Under the pieces are notes generated by a model that was not told where the DNA came from, searched no databases, and saw only the letters and a list, made by a program, of their open reading frames with translations. Below, in pieces: positions 20,583 to 32,500 of a DNA stretch of 64,000 nucleotides (positions are counted from its first letter, which is position 1; each line of letters opens with the position of its first letter). Source of the DNA: Misgurnus anguillicaudatus (taxonomy: Eukaryota; Chordata; Actinopteri; Cypriniformes; Cobitidae); assembly GCF_027580225.2 (NCBI RefSeq), contig NC_073361.2:18051001-18115000 (forward strand). The letters are read 5' to 3'. A program made the position numbers and the translations under genes.

Positions 20583-22048
20583 ATAACACAAAAACATGTT
20601 CTTATTAACTTTTGTATTAAATTACAGTTCACTGAATTGTACATGCTACAATATAATAAATAAATAAATAGAATAGCCACTATCCAACATGCAAACAGCC
20701 ATAGACATTTTCCAGGATTGTGTGATAGTTAGGGGACATTTTAATGCTTTATTTTGGCCTTCAGAAACATGACTTTAAAACAAAGACAAGGATATTGAAT
20801 CACATGAATTAAGCAACAGGCTTTGGTGTGGTATAATAAGTGAAAGAAAAGCAATGATTGTCATTTTTGAACACCAGAAAGGACAGTACATTTTTATAGA
20901 AACTTGCATGTGCAAATTTGATGTTCTGCAGTAACTAACAGATTAATTGTATTTCAAATTAGTTCATAAGGTTCGTTTCTGTTTAAAACAGATGTTTTTC
21001 ATGACATAATGATTTCCTTCTACTGGATATGTAACATGTTTATCCTTTCAGTTGTGTAATTTGGAAAGGGTGGGCAAGCAAAGTCTCGTTTAAAGAGTTG
21101 CGTCACAAGCCCGAATAATCTTACCAGTAACCTTGTTTTGTAAGTAAACCCTTAAGATAAAGATATTTTATCTTATTTAAAGATATTAACTTAAGTAAGA
21201 CTTTACTAAAATATATTTTCTTTGTAATTTGCTCCTTGTAATGACAAAACATTGAAAGTGAAATTACCATTACCAGCTTGTTTTTCTATTGTTCATGAAT
21301 AACCTTAAAACTGAAATTACACAACAACTTTATTTAAATTATTTGCATGCATGACCAAAATATTTTCTCTGTGGTTTGAATATGCAGTGAGTGCTTGTAT
21401 CTTTCAATCTGAATTTATGCAATAAGATGGAGGTCAGTCTTAGGGCATTTCTAGAGGACAAAGAAAAAAACAAAGTTAGATTGAAAAGTTGAGGGTAACA
21501 AGATATTTTGAGGTGTAGACAATAGACATATAACTTAAGCCTATGCAGCAATGCAAAGATTACAAAACGTATCTTTTTTTCTCTGTTACAAAACCTTTTG
21601 TGTTACAGAACACACTGACAGAAAACGTGATGCTAACATGTTGCACAAGTATTAACTGGGGGTTGGATTGGCTTATTTTTGAAGCGTAAAATTTCTGTCA
21701 GCCAATCAGGAAATGTTACCCTACACCAAGCAACGACACAGAACCAGACCATTCAGAGACCAGATTCGATTAGGTGAATCGGTTCGTTCAAATGATTCGT
21801 TAAAACGAAATGATTTGGGGAAAAACGATTCACTGATATTTTATTGTAGTGCAATATTGCAGTTTTTAAAACTACACATTAACTTATTGTGGTGTAACTG
21901 TCTACAGAATGTATCACACATGTATCAGCACGTTAAAGCAAAGTAGCCTATTTAACATAATCTGATAATCGGTTCACCCGAATGATTCAAAAGTACGATT
22001 CGTTCGGGAATCAAGTGTACCACGCAGTAAAGATGGATTTACATGCAG
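20583..22048. other. Spacer between the two lipocalin genes; transposon-derived patch at its right end
   Basis: 20583-21650 shows no gene. 21750-22010 has repeated ATTCGTT/GAATCGGTTC motifs in both orientations (AATCGGTTCGTTCAAATGAT; ATAATCGGTTCACCCGAATG), suggesting a degraded DNA transposon. The c8g 3' UTR must lie here; TTTATT (AATAAA on the minus strand) occurs near 21839. Confidence 0.4.
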
Positions 22049-25000
22049 TTAATTTAGGATGTATAATGTAAATGAGTCAAAAGTAAAATAATAATAATAA
22101 TAATAATAAGAAGAAGAAGAAGAATATATCTCACCCAGCACTTTATCAACGGACTCGCAAAAGCCTGTAAAAGAGTCTCGAGTTAAACACGTCTTCATAA
22201 CTATCCCAGCAAACACAGAACGTTCCCCTAACGTTAGTTTTAGGTTAGTTTTACGTTTTCTAACGTTACGTAACGTTATAATAACGTTAGGAGAACGTTA
22301 TTTTTAGGTTAGTTTAATGTTTTTTCTAACATTCTTCTAACGTTCTCCTAACGTTATAGCGTTAGAATAACGTTAGAAACTCGTTAAACTAACCTAAAAC
22401 TAATGTTCTATTTCTGTAAAGAAAACTATTCTGGCTAACCAAAAACAAACCTAAAAAAAGAAAGTTATGGGAACAAAAAACTAACGTTAGGGAAACGTTT
22501 TTAGAACCAAAAACTACGTTAGGAAAACGTTTTGGGAACCAAACATTGTTAGCTGGGATTATATTACAATACAGTAATTTGGTAAAAGTACAATTTCAAA
22601 TGTCTTTCTATATTTTTGCATTGAGGTAAAGCAACTTTACAGTAATTACATACATAGTACATGCATGCATTAAAAAGAGGTAAATAATAGGCCTACTGGT
22701 ATCATTTCAAAATACAAAAAGAATAATAATGGGAATGTGTTCTGTCTCACCATAATGTGGAAACTGAAAAACAAGATCCAATCCTAAATCAAATGTCTTT
22801 GCACGATCCTCAAATGCATCCAATACTTTATCAGGCACAATGCCCTTGCGTCCTTTAAAAGAAACAACAGTTTGCTTGAAGGTTTATACTTTCTATGAAC
22901 TACAGTTTTCTATTAAACTATCTATAAAACAAATTATGTCAGAATATGTTAGAACCATCAGCTGTTTATCATTAAAACCATTACACAATTCCTTTATGTA
23001 GTGTGTTTTGGGGCTTATTCCACTAGGACTGGGCCCAGATAACATTACAGACCCACAAAGACCATTTCAGCTTCCATTATAACCAATACAACATTAAATA
23101 AAATGCATGTGATGGTTTTTATTGTATTTATTAGCATGGATGTTTATTGGTTATCGATCCATTATGCAGTAACACAAAGATAGTCAAGTGTTATGTTATT
23201 AAAGGAAATTGGTAATGAGTTTATAGATGCCTACCGTATAGTTTTATGGTAATTTTCCCCGCTTTCTTGAAAACCAACACAGCATAGGAGCTATAGTCTG
23301 TATCAACCACAAATATATCCACATTCTCACTGGGTGTCCTACCTATGATTGAGGGTAAGATATTTAGTGTTAATGTTTCTGTGCAGATTTAAGGAAATAT
23401 CTTGCATGTGGTGGTTTAAACACAATATGCTTTATAAAAGTGTTTTAATGCTTGTCTAAACATGTTTTTTATTCTCAGAATTATTTTGACAGATTATGCA
23501 AGTACTGGCATCTCATACTAGTTGATGATCAGATAAAGCCAGGGAAAGATTTACAACTAAGCTGTAAAAAGTTAATAGTTGGATCAACTTTAAAAAATTA
23601 CTTTAATTGGCAGCACCTAAAATTTGAAAGTTTTTTTTAACTTCCATTTTGCATCGTAAAAACATTTAAATTGAAAAAACGTTTCACTTTTTACAAGGCA
23701 CTTTAGATAATTTTGTAAGACATCTTTTAAAACCATTGGTCTGTTGGTCAATGAGGTTTTGTTTGAATCAGACACTCACCATTGAGCAAGAGATGTCCAG
23801 GGGTCTTGGTGGTCTTAAAGTTTTGCTTGATCTCCCAACACTCATAATTTCTTACAGACACACAATGGATGAACAAATGGAGAGACATTTGTTTTAAGTG
23901 AAACACATGACATTTAATACATCTGACATGCTGGATATTGTAAACAGGTTTAATCTAAACTAGATGTGGCGGTTTCCCAGACAGGGTTTATCCTAGTCCC
24001 AGACTAAAATGCATGTTTTGGCTGCTTTAATTTCAAAACACCTTGCACTGACATATTTTAACATATATCAGTACCCTTGTTTTGTCTCAAGATGCACACC
24101 AGTATTGTTTTTTGTATTGTTTGTAAAAATTACTTAAATGTCCTAATATAACTAAAGCCTAGTCTGGATTTAATCTAAACCCTGTCTGGGAAACCGCCCA
24201 GTATTGTTTTTGCTTGCAGCTCATGATCTTGTAATTATGTAATGGCATCAGTTGTGAGAATTTTTTCTTTTTAATGTTATGCAACAATTCATTGCTTGTT
24301 CATGCAAATTGCTAATAAAATATTATATAATATTAACAGAATGGAATTCTTCTAGTAAATAAAAAATAACTAAAAAATAATAAATAAATGATTACTATTT
24401 TACCATGTGAAAATAATTGCAATTCCTTCTTCAAAACGCAACAAGTAAATATTATGACACATTTGAAAAATATTGGCTCATGGAAAACAGAAAAGCAGAA
24501 ATAAATTTTGGGAGGCACAGGTTTTTTTTAAAAAAATTAGTAAACAATATTTGACAAGTTACAAACCATGAGATGGGTGGCTAAGATATAATATATATTT
24601 TGGTTAAAGAACATGCAAGGTTTAGATAAAATAAAGTTATAGGTCAGTTGGCAGGACTTTAATTAACAGAGCAACCTGAAGTTCTCCCCCTTGTGGTGCT
24701 ACTCACAGTTTGGTTATAGTGCTTATAGACACCTTGTCACCATTGACATTCAAGTTTATGGTAGTGCTCTCCAATTTGAAGCCCTTCTGTATGAGACTCT
24801 TACACCTTGATGCCACAGAAATCAGGTGCCATTTCCCACTCATCTAGAGAGCAAATTCTTATCGTAAGTAAAGTTTCTCATAGGTTTCTGTTAAATAACT
24901 TTTCTAATTGATTCTATAACAAAAGTTATATGTTAGTCTGGACAAGTAATATTAATTATGTTAATCCATAAAAGAATGCTCACTTTAACATTTATTGTGA

Positions 25001-25223
25001 CAAAATGATTACATTTGATTTGCTATTACAAAGTAATGTTGGGATTTACCTGATTAATGTTGATGTTTTGACCTGGAGCTAGTTTCTCAATAGCTTTATC
25101 TTTCTCGGTTTGTTTTGGCTTCTGTGGTGGTGCTGGTTTGTACCGGGTTCTTCGTGTCTCAGCAGACTCCCAAAGACTGAGCCATACCAGAACAAACACC
25201 AAACGTGTCCAAAGTCGAATCAT
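22049..25223 (-). CDS. c8g: Complement component C8 gamma chain (lipocalin)
   Basis: Six exons, all with canonical GT-AG junctions in phase: 25223-25050, 24843-24707, 23850-23780, 23342-23235, 22852-22751, 22164-22049 (235 residues). It has a signal peptide (LVFVLVWLSLWESAETR), a proline/lysine-rich linker and the lipocalin motif GKWHLISVASRCKSL. The cysteine nine residues after the GxW tryptophan is at the position of the C8 gamma cysteine that bonds to C8 alpha. The pair YECWEI and GFCES matches the intrachain disulfide. The segment DIFVVDTDYSSYAVLVFKKA matches the C8 gamma VVAETDYQSFAVLY region. It is secreted with C8 alpha-beta as part of the membrane attack complex. Unusually, beyond GFCESVDKVLGEIY the frame continues through a microsatellite (5 Ser, 7 Tyr) and stops 12 residues later; mammalian C8 gamma ends near this point. 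Confidence 0.88.
22084..22123 (-). repeat. c8g: (TTC)n(TTA)n microsatellite inside the c8g last exon
   Basis: On the plus strand this is a run of AAT units followed by AAG units. Read in the c8g frame as TCT and TAT codons, it encodes five serines and seven tyrosines. It is a coding or near-coding tandem repeat. Confidence 0.8.
22204..22558. mobile_element. MITE built of repeated AACGTTA units, in c8g intron 5
   Basis: The ends TCCCAGCAAAC and GTTAGCTGGGA are inverted. The interior carries many AACGTTA/TAACGTT units (for example at 22229, 22260, 22272, 22281, 22350, 22480) in both orientations, so much of it can fold back. Confidence 0.7.
23968..24199. mobile_element. MITE family 'GGTTTCCCGGACAGGG', copy 2
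   Basis: In c8g intron 2. Ends GGCGGTTTCCCAGACAGGG and CCCTGTCTGGGAAACCGCC form inverted repeats that differ by little. It shares CTTGCACTGACATATTTTA with the other copies. Confidence 0.75.
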
Positions 25224-25361
25224 CACAGCTTTAAATCACTTTTTTAAAGTTTTTTTTGTACAATTGGTTGGTTAGAGTTTTAGTAATAACTCCTTTCTAA
25301 CAGCTGTTGGTTAACCGTCCAGTGTCCACACACAGATAAGGATGATGACCCTTTGTTCAGG

Positions 25362-25374
25362 GTTTATTATTAAC
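25362..25374 (-). promoter_or_regulatory. c8g: HNF1-like site in the c8g promoter
   Basis: GTTTATTATTAAC matches 12 of 13 positions of the HNF1 consensus GTTAATNATTAAC. It lies about 140 bases upstream of the c8g start codon. C8 chains are made in liver, where HNF1 drives many plasma-protein genes, so the position and factor fit. Binding is inferred. Confidence 0.5.
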
Positions 25375-25679
25375 TCTTAACAAACCCACCCAAAATTGCT
25401 TGTGCACACAGACGTTCACATCCGTTGTTTATGAATAAAACAGTCATTTTAGTTTAGATTATTGCATTTTAATGTACAAAAAAAATACAAGTTAGATAAG
25501 GAATAACACAGTGCACACATGCACAGGAGAGGAATTAAATCTTTTTAGGGTGGTCGATCTGAAGTGTTAAAATAATCACTGCAATTTATGCATATGCATT
25601 TTTCCAAGATTAAAACTTTAGTGTAACTCATAGCATACACCACAATAGATCATTTGTTATTCAAATGCCATAGGTTGAC

Positions 25680-25685
25680 TTTATT
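25680..25685 (-). terminator. msrb2: msrb2 polyadenylation signal
   Basis: TTTATT on the plus strand (AATAAA on the gene strand), 45 bases after the msrb2 stop codon, implying a very short 3' UTR. Confidence 0.5.
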
Positions 25686-25729
25686 TGCACTGAATAACTA
25701 CAATACTGTCCAGTGACGTAACGTCTGGT

Positions 25730-28700
25730 TTACATTTCTCTTGGCTTGAAGTTTAGAGCAACGCTGTTTATGCAGAATCGCTGACCAGTTGGATCTGGAC
25801 CATCATCAAAGACATGTCCAAGATGAGCAGCACACTGTACAAACAAAACCACATGTTATAACAATATGCCATCAAGACATTTTAATAAATCTAAAGACTA
25901 TCGGAAGAGATGTCTATTTTATGAGTGGAATTACCGCTGATGCAATATATAATAAGTAAGAGCACAACAGATTGTTTTACATCACTGTCCCCTACACTTA
26001 CATGTTTACAGATAACCTCTGTCCCTGTGCTACCAAGTGAGTTGTCAGGGCGACGGACAATGTTGGCATGACTTTCATCCTTTTCCCATGTACCATGAGC
26101 CTCATAGAATGATGGCCACCCAGCTCCTGCATCATATTTCGCTTCTGAGCTGTTTGGAGGCAAAATTGTAATTATTTTTGTTTTATTTTGTTATGTGTAG
26201 CACACAAGCATTATAAGTTGTTTTCCTTTAATTTTCTATTTTTTCTATTGAAATATTCCTAAAACACATAAAATGTAGCTAAAAAGCTGAAGTTAAAAAT
26301 ATCAAAGCATCTATTGTTTAAAAATATTTAATGAGCATGAGAACAAATTTGTTACTGTAATTTAGTTGTTTTTTTTGGGGGGGGGGGTCAGCAGGGACTG
26401 TCTTTAATTTAATGGAAGCTTACCTAAAAAGTGGGGAGTCACAACATACACAATGGTACATGCCCACCTCATTGTGGTTCAGGTAGATGCCACTGAATGG
26501 CTATAAAATAGAAATTATAATATGGGTTCTATAAATGGTGTTCTTTCTTGAAAAATACATTGTGTATTGTTTATTTACATAAGTTTGCACATTATGGTCA
26601 GACCAACACGCTGTTTTATTAGTAGCCTATATTTGTGTTCATTGCAACAATGCAACTTACCACCTCTGTGCCCTTTTCTCTGGTTACAACATACTGTTCT
26701 GGAGTCAACTTCCTTTGCCAGTCTGTGGACTGATCATATCTTGTCAAAGACAGCAAACCTGCACACAAACAAACACGCACACACGCACGCACGCACACAC
26801 ACAAAATAAATAAATCACAATCAAGTTCCATCAAGTTGTTCCTGCGAATGACGCCGGTGGTAACCTAGCAACCAACAGTAAACAAAAGGCACGCTTGGAA
26901 AATGGAGACACGATGGAGCAAGTTATTAATTATTAGCAGTGCAGCTTGTAATTGCCAAACTAAATGCTATGCACAGAAAAAAAATGCTGATTTTTGATGA
27001 AGGCACTAGGAACGAGGACGTTGCGACGAAGTCGAGCTCCATATATGGTAAAGACAACGACAGCTGAAACAGCTAGACGGGTCAGTCCCGTGGGTTTAAT
27101 GTACGCTACGTCAGAATTAATTCGGCAATTACTCTTTTTCGCATAAATCAAAAACCACATTAAGCTAGCGTAAACCTATTAGCAAACTAAGGGATTTTTA
27201 ATCGTTTCCATCACTCGTTATACTTCAAAAAAAGCATAAAATCATGGTGATGGAAACATGGCTAGTGATAAAAGTCTCAAGATGAATTATCAGAAAAATA
27301 AATTGTTGTTCACTCAATTCATTCGCTGTCTGACATCACGTGACACAGATGTGTTCCACCTCTTGGAATATGGAATTTATGACGTTACAAGTAACGTCAT
27401 AAACCATGCGCATCACTTTTCTTTAAGGGATTATTTCGATCATTAGAAATGTGCGTTGGTAACCATAAAATCAGCCATTGCGTGCGACGTTAGGGACTGT
27501 CCCATAAGTTTTTTTGGTGAAATGGGTAGGACTTTGTAGCAACATAGCAGAATTTAAGGTAATAATACTTTAGCATGATTTAGTAAATACTTATCAAATT
27601 GACAGCCTTATGGTTCCCTAAGTGAAAACTTTTTTTTCTTGCAACCCATTTTTATTAAGGGTACCCTTAACCTTATATCTCAGGGATTTCTTAGCTTTAG
27701 GACTTTCAGGCAACCGGGCACGTGTTTTTAAACATGGCAAAAATATTCTACGATTTAAAAAAAATTTGGTACTCGATGTACGACTTTCTACAAATATATT
27801 CGTAACCAAGTTGCCCATTAAGCTTATAGGGGCATTTTAGATTTCACTGGCATTAGCTCTGATCCAAACAAAATTTCACCTGCTCTCACATCACATGACA
27901 CAGGTATGTTTATGACGTCGTGAAATATGGAATTTATGACGTTACAAATAACGTAAACAATTTTATTGATACTTTCTTTCCATGGGACAAAGGATTAGAT
28001 TAATGCAAACCAAAAAGCAAAGACGTTCATTATAGCGCCACCTAGTGTTCGACACATGTTTGTTAATGCGCCTGAGTATCAGGTGGGATTTTTAGATTAA
28101 GTTTGGGGTCGCAGAGACAGATGAGTCTGTCTCATCTCTTGGAAAGTCGAAAAGCAGCGATGTGGGGGAGACAGAAACGTTTACACAATATCAGTCTTGA
28201 CAAAGAACACCCATATTGTACATTAAAAAATTGTAAATTAAAACACAAATTATGTAGCCTACTTACAACAGAGTGAGCTACATGTCTGGCCTATTACTGT
28301 CTTAAAAGTGTGTGAGTGAATAAATAATTTTCACAAGAAGCTCACAAAAATAAGTTAGTTTATATTTTAGTTATTGACTCGTGTTTGTTATTTGGTTGGT
28401 CTGAATTATTTAATTTGTTATAAATGAGGTGTTTCCTGGTAAAATAGTGTATTTCCCCAGTGCACAGACTAAGACATTTATTTGTCTAACGTTTCCAAGT
28501 AAAAACCACGTGCAATTTGTTTATTTTGGGGGCCTTTCTCGAAAGCCCACACCATAAAAAAACACTTGAGTAATCAGGTCACGCATGGTCTGAACTACAT
28601 GACTAAAATAACTGTACTCTCTGTTGACAATTTAATATTGCGCATGCTTGGCACAGAATTAAAAATATAAAAAAAAATATCCAAAATACAAATATGTAAC

Positions 28701-28868
28701 AGAGTTACATAATTACAATTATAATATACATCGAAAAATGAACATCCCCATACCCGTTGGCTCTGTAGAAATCTGCCGAATCCCTACAAACATCCTCTTC
28801 TTTGGTGATATTGATTTGACAGCTCCATTGGAAAACACTGAAGAGAAACGAACTAGAATGCGTGACAT
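25730..28868 (-). CDS. msrb2: Methionine-R-sulfoxide reductase B2, mitochondrial
   Basis: Five exons in consistent phase: 28868-28754, 26758-26661, 26500-26424, 26149-26002, 25834-25730 (180 residues; human 182). The N-terminus [19 protein letters not shown] is rich in Arg/Ser and lacks acids, as expected of a mitochondrial targeting peptide. The SelR domain has [20 protein letters not shown], the zinc pair CVCC and CKHC, GWPSF and the catalytic cysteine in RFCINS. It reduces methionine-R-sulfoxide in proteins using thioredoxin. The second cysteine pair spans an exon junction (K-H|C). It sits head-to-tail with armc3, the same gene order as on human chromosome 10. Intron 1 is about 2 kb and rich in repeats. 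Confidence 0.93.
26761..26806. repeat. (CA)n-rich microsatellite next to msrb2 exon 2
   Basis: ACAC/ACGC units directly adjoin the acceptor of msrb2 exon 2 on the plus strand. On the gene strand this gives a GT-rich rather than a pyrimidine-only tract (TGTGTGCGTGCG) before the CAG acceptor. Confidence 0.7.
26860..26872. promoter_or_regulatory. Perfect RFX X-box motif in msrb2 intron 1
   Basis: GTAACCTAGCAAC fits GTNRCC-N-RGYAAC exactly. It lies about 100 bases upstream of msrb2 exon 2. No associated exon is visible, so it may be an enhancer, an alternative promoter, or chance. Confidence 0.3.
27300..27440. repeat. Dispersed repeat with 28-bp palindrome, copy 1 (msrb2 intron 1)
   Basis: Shares GGAATTTATGACGTTACAA and ACATCAC(G/A)TGACACAG with 27880-28000. 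The palindrome at 27376-27403 has arms TTTATGACGTTAC around AA. Probably a degraded transposon. Confidence 0.5.
27618..27725. repeat. Fragment of the 'GGGCCCGGTTGCAT' element family
   Basis: AAGGGTACCC, AACCTTATA and GGCAACCGGGC match the right end of the large element at 48491-50229 (AAGGGTACCCATAACCTTAT .. GCAACCGGGCCC). No left end was found here. Confidence 0.45.
27880..28000. repeat. Dispersed repeat, copy 2 (msrb2 intron 1)
   Basis: Diverged partner of 27300-27440, in the same orientation and about 580 bases downstream (ACATCACATGACACAG, GGAATTTATGACGTTACAA). Confidence 0.45.
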
Positions 28869-29538
28869 ACTTCTCGATATATTAGTTTATGCACTGGTGT
28901 AAATTTGTCGGATCTCAAGCTACTTTTGCATAGACTAAAGCTGCTGAATTGAGCTGTGTTGTCTTCATGCCCTCCCACAAAAGCAGCAGAAACTGGTCAC
29001 AACTGACACACGTATGGGTCACGCTCGTCCGGATCAAACCTTGCACGTGCCGTCACTCGAGTAACTGGATGTAAAAAAAAATATTTACAAAAAAAATCTA
29101 TTTTTGCTGCTTATTTTTGTTGTCTTATCGGGGAGTTCTCGCGCTTATCATTCCAACCTATATTTTATCGACTTTGACCTTCATAGGGAAAAAATGTGAC
29201 GCTTTAAACATATGTAGCTACAAATATATTTGACCTGAATTGTAAAGGTTATGCAAACAACAAGAAGCAACATAAATGTATTTGCTTCATTTATATGAAT
29301 ATAATAAAAAAATTATATTGTATTTTACATTGATTTTGCAATGTGTCATTTTTTGTCAAAATCTTTTATTATAATTTTGTTAACACCTAACCCAACCCCT
29401 AAACAGAACTTTATGCCATTTTGAGGGGACATTTGGTCCACATGCTGTATAGGGTAAACACACACAAAAATAAAATAATGTGTAATAGAATAAAATAATA
29501 AAACATCAGTAAAATACACATTTGAAGTATAGGTGCAC
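28869..29538. other. Short spacer: msrb2 promoter side and armc3 3' UTR
   Basis: The 670 bases between the msrb2 start and the armc3 stop are AT-rich, except for a CpG-containing patch at about 28990-29065 that is the likely msrb2 promoter. TTTATT at 29365-29370 is the best armc3 polyadenylation signal (AATAAA on the minus strand). Confidence 0.45.
29365..29370 (-). terminator. armc3: armc3 polyadenylation signal
   Basis: AATAAA on the minus strand, about 170 bases after the armc3 stop codon. Confidence 0.4.
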
Positions 29539-32500
29539 TTAAATGCTTTGATATGCTTGAGCTGCTGGTGAGTTGCTTTTCATGAGGTTGCCAGGTTGGT
29601 GCATGAGATCTATGACGTAGCTCTCAGGCTGAGCATAACCACGTTTCTTTCCACCTTTGACAAGCAGGATTTCGTTCCAGGCACGATTGTATTGTCCTCT
29701 CACGAGACTGCAGCTCAGTCCAATTCTATCAGCAAGAACCTAAAATAATTAGCAAATTATTCTGTTATACACAAATTGGGTGATGTACATTTCAAATATG
29801 ATGATAACAGCAGCAGCAGTTTCATGAATAATGCAATGTAGGAAATATGGGAGTAAGAATACACACACCTAAAGGATTATTAGGAACACCTGTTCAATTT
29901 CTCATTAATGCAATTATCTAATCAAGCAATCACATGGCAGTTGCGTCAATGCATTTAGGGGTGTGGTCCTGGTCAAGACAATCTCCTGAACTCCAAACTG
30001 AATGTCAGAATTGGAAAGAAATGTGATTTAAGCGTAAAAGCAATTTTGAGCGTGGCATGGTTGTTGGTGCCAGACGGGCCAGTGTGAGTATTTCACAATC
30101 TGCTCAGGTACTGGGATTTTCACACACATCCATTTCTAGGGTTTACAAAGAATGGTGTGAAAAGGGAAAAACATCCAGTATGGGGAAGTCCTGTGGGGGC
30201 GAAAATGCCTTGTTGATGCTAGAGATCAGAGGAGAATGGGCCGACCGATTCAAGCTGAAAGAAGAGCAACTTTGACTGAAATATCCACTTGTTACAACCG
30301 AGGTATGCAGCAAAGCATTTGTGAAGCCACAACACGCACAACCTTGAGGCGGAAGGGCTACAACAGCAGAAGACCCTGCACAAGACTGAGCATTGTTTCT
30401 GACCTTGTCCATCCCTTTATGACCACCATGTACCCATCCTCTGATGGCTACTTCCAGCAGGATAATGCACCATGTCACAAAGCTTGAATCATTTTAAATT
30501 GGTTTCTTGAACATGACAATGAGTTCCCTGTAATAAAATGGCCCCCACAGTCACCAAATCTCAACCCAATAGAGCATCTTTGGGATGTGGTGGAACGGGA
30601 GCTTCATGCCCTGGATGTGCATCCCACAAATCTCCATCAACTGCAAGATGCTATCCTATCAAAATGGGCCAAAATTTCTAAAGAATGCTTTCAGCACCTT
30701 GTTGAATCAATGCCACGTAGAATTTAAGCAGTTCTGAAGGCGAAAGGGGGTCGAACACAGTATTAGTAGGGTGTTCCTAATAATCCTTTACGTGAGTGTA
30801 TATGCATAAGTGAATTACAATGCAGACATTCTGAAGTCATAATGTGATGTGGTCCAAACCGAATCATACGAAAGTGTCTATAGATAGACTTATACACACA
30901 CGCATACAGTATCTCTGCAGCACCTTAAAAAGCAGTGCTCTGTGGTAGTAGGTGCCCTTTTTAATCTTGCCAATTGGAATGATGTTGGACTGGACTTCAA
31001 GTTTCAGCTCACTTATGTGAAGTTCCCACAGAAAGTCATGCTGTTTCCCTGGCTCAACCTGTCCACCCATCGCATCACACACCAACCTATGATAAATCAC
31101 ATAAGTCATGTGGATGCTGTTGAAAAGTAAAACAGGAGGAAAAAAATGACACAAGTTTTGGTTTAGGCTTACACGGCTAAAGCGCTATACATCTTAACCT
31201 CATCTTGAAGAGGCAAGACAGACTTGGTTGCCTCTTTGACAAGGTTATGAAACTCAGCATCGTATGGCAGCTTCCACGTTTCCTCCAGAACCACGTCAGG
31301 CTGGGGCTTAAAATCCTCTTCATCCTTCTTTTCCTCTTTTTGACCTTTTCCCTTCATTTTACTTGAGAAAAAAAGAGAGATTTAATACTTTTAAAAGCTC
31401 ATCTGGTAGAGCAAGACACTAGCAACGGCAATGTGGGTTTTATACGAAGTGATCAAGTGTATATGATCTTATATGTTCTGGTTTGTACAAAAGTGCTTGA
31501 AAAATGTAATAAAAAACACACATTGGTGTTTTACTGCTTCGCTTGCTGCTCATAACTGATGAGGTGCCGGTTTCTGTTGGACTGTCCGGTTTACGATCAT
31601 CTGTTCCTTTAGCAATCGGCCTGAGAGAAGAGGAATAACGAATGAACATAAACCTCTAAACATACTTAAAGGTGCAGTGTGTAAATTTTAGCAGCATCTA
31701 GTGGTGAGGTTGCGAATTGCAACCAACGGCTCAGTCCACTGCTCACCCCTTGCTTTTGAAACGCATAGAGAAGCTACGTTAGCCGCCACCAGAAAAACAT
31801 GTCATTGATGGAGACAACTTAGTAAACAAAGTTTGTCCGTTAAGGGCTTCTGTAGAAACATGGCGTCACAAAATGGCGACTTCCACGTAAGGAGACCTTC
31901 TGTGTATGTAGATAAAAACATCTCATTCTAAGGCAATAAAAACGGATCATTATAAAAAGGTCTTTATACACCCCTGATAATATAGTTTTGTATATTATTT
32001 TGCATTACTGTCAAGAGATCCTTCTAAAAATTACACACTGCACCTTTAATGCAGTAAAAGGTAAAACCACATGACAAAATGTACTTTTGCAGGCTGTGGA
32101 AATGCATCTCACTCAAATGACCTTTGAACAGATTTGGATAATAAAACAGAGAGATCGGTGCATCAAAACAAACTCGTTACGCTTTTATATAGCGATAAAT
32201 TAATGTACTGTTTGTAATAAATTTAAGTGTCTGAAAACAAATTGTGCTGTTTAGGCCTTCAGCATTAGTGGTTCAGTGGCAGAATTCCCATTTCTCCTGT
32301 GGGAGCTCTGGGTCAGATTCCAAGCCAATGAATGCAAAAGAATTTTCCCCTGGGGAGACGTTAATCTATCTACATCTATCTGTTGTGCAACGGAGAGGTA
32401 TTTAATATTCAAGTGACAGTGTGCTGCTTTAGACCTAATGGCGTGGAAGAGGACAGACTGTGAAAGTCTTTATTCTCCACATAGAGCTTTTTCCCCTTTA

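Noticed and set aside
22229..22510. CRISPR-like array of AACGTTA units
   Set aside because: The units are too short, irregular, in both orientations and bounded by inverted ends. This is a MITE in a vertebrate intron.
29862..30799. Active Tc1 transposon
   Set aside because: The transposase is split by frameshifts, has lost much of its catalytic part and the element is short.
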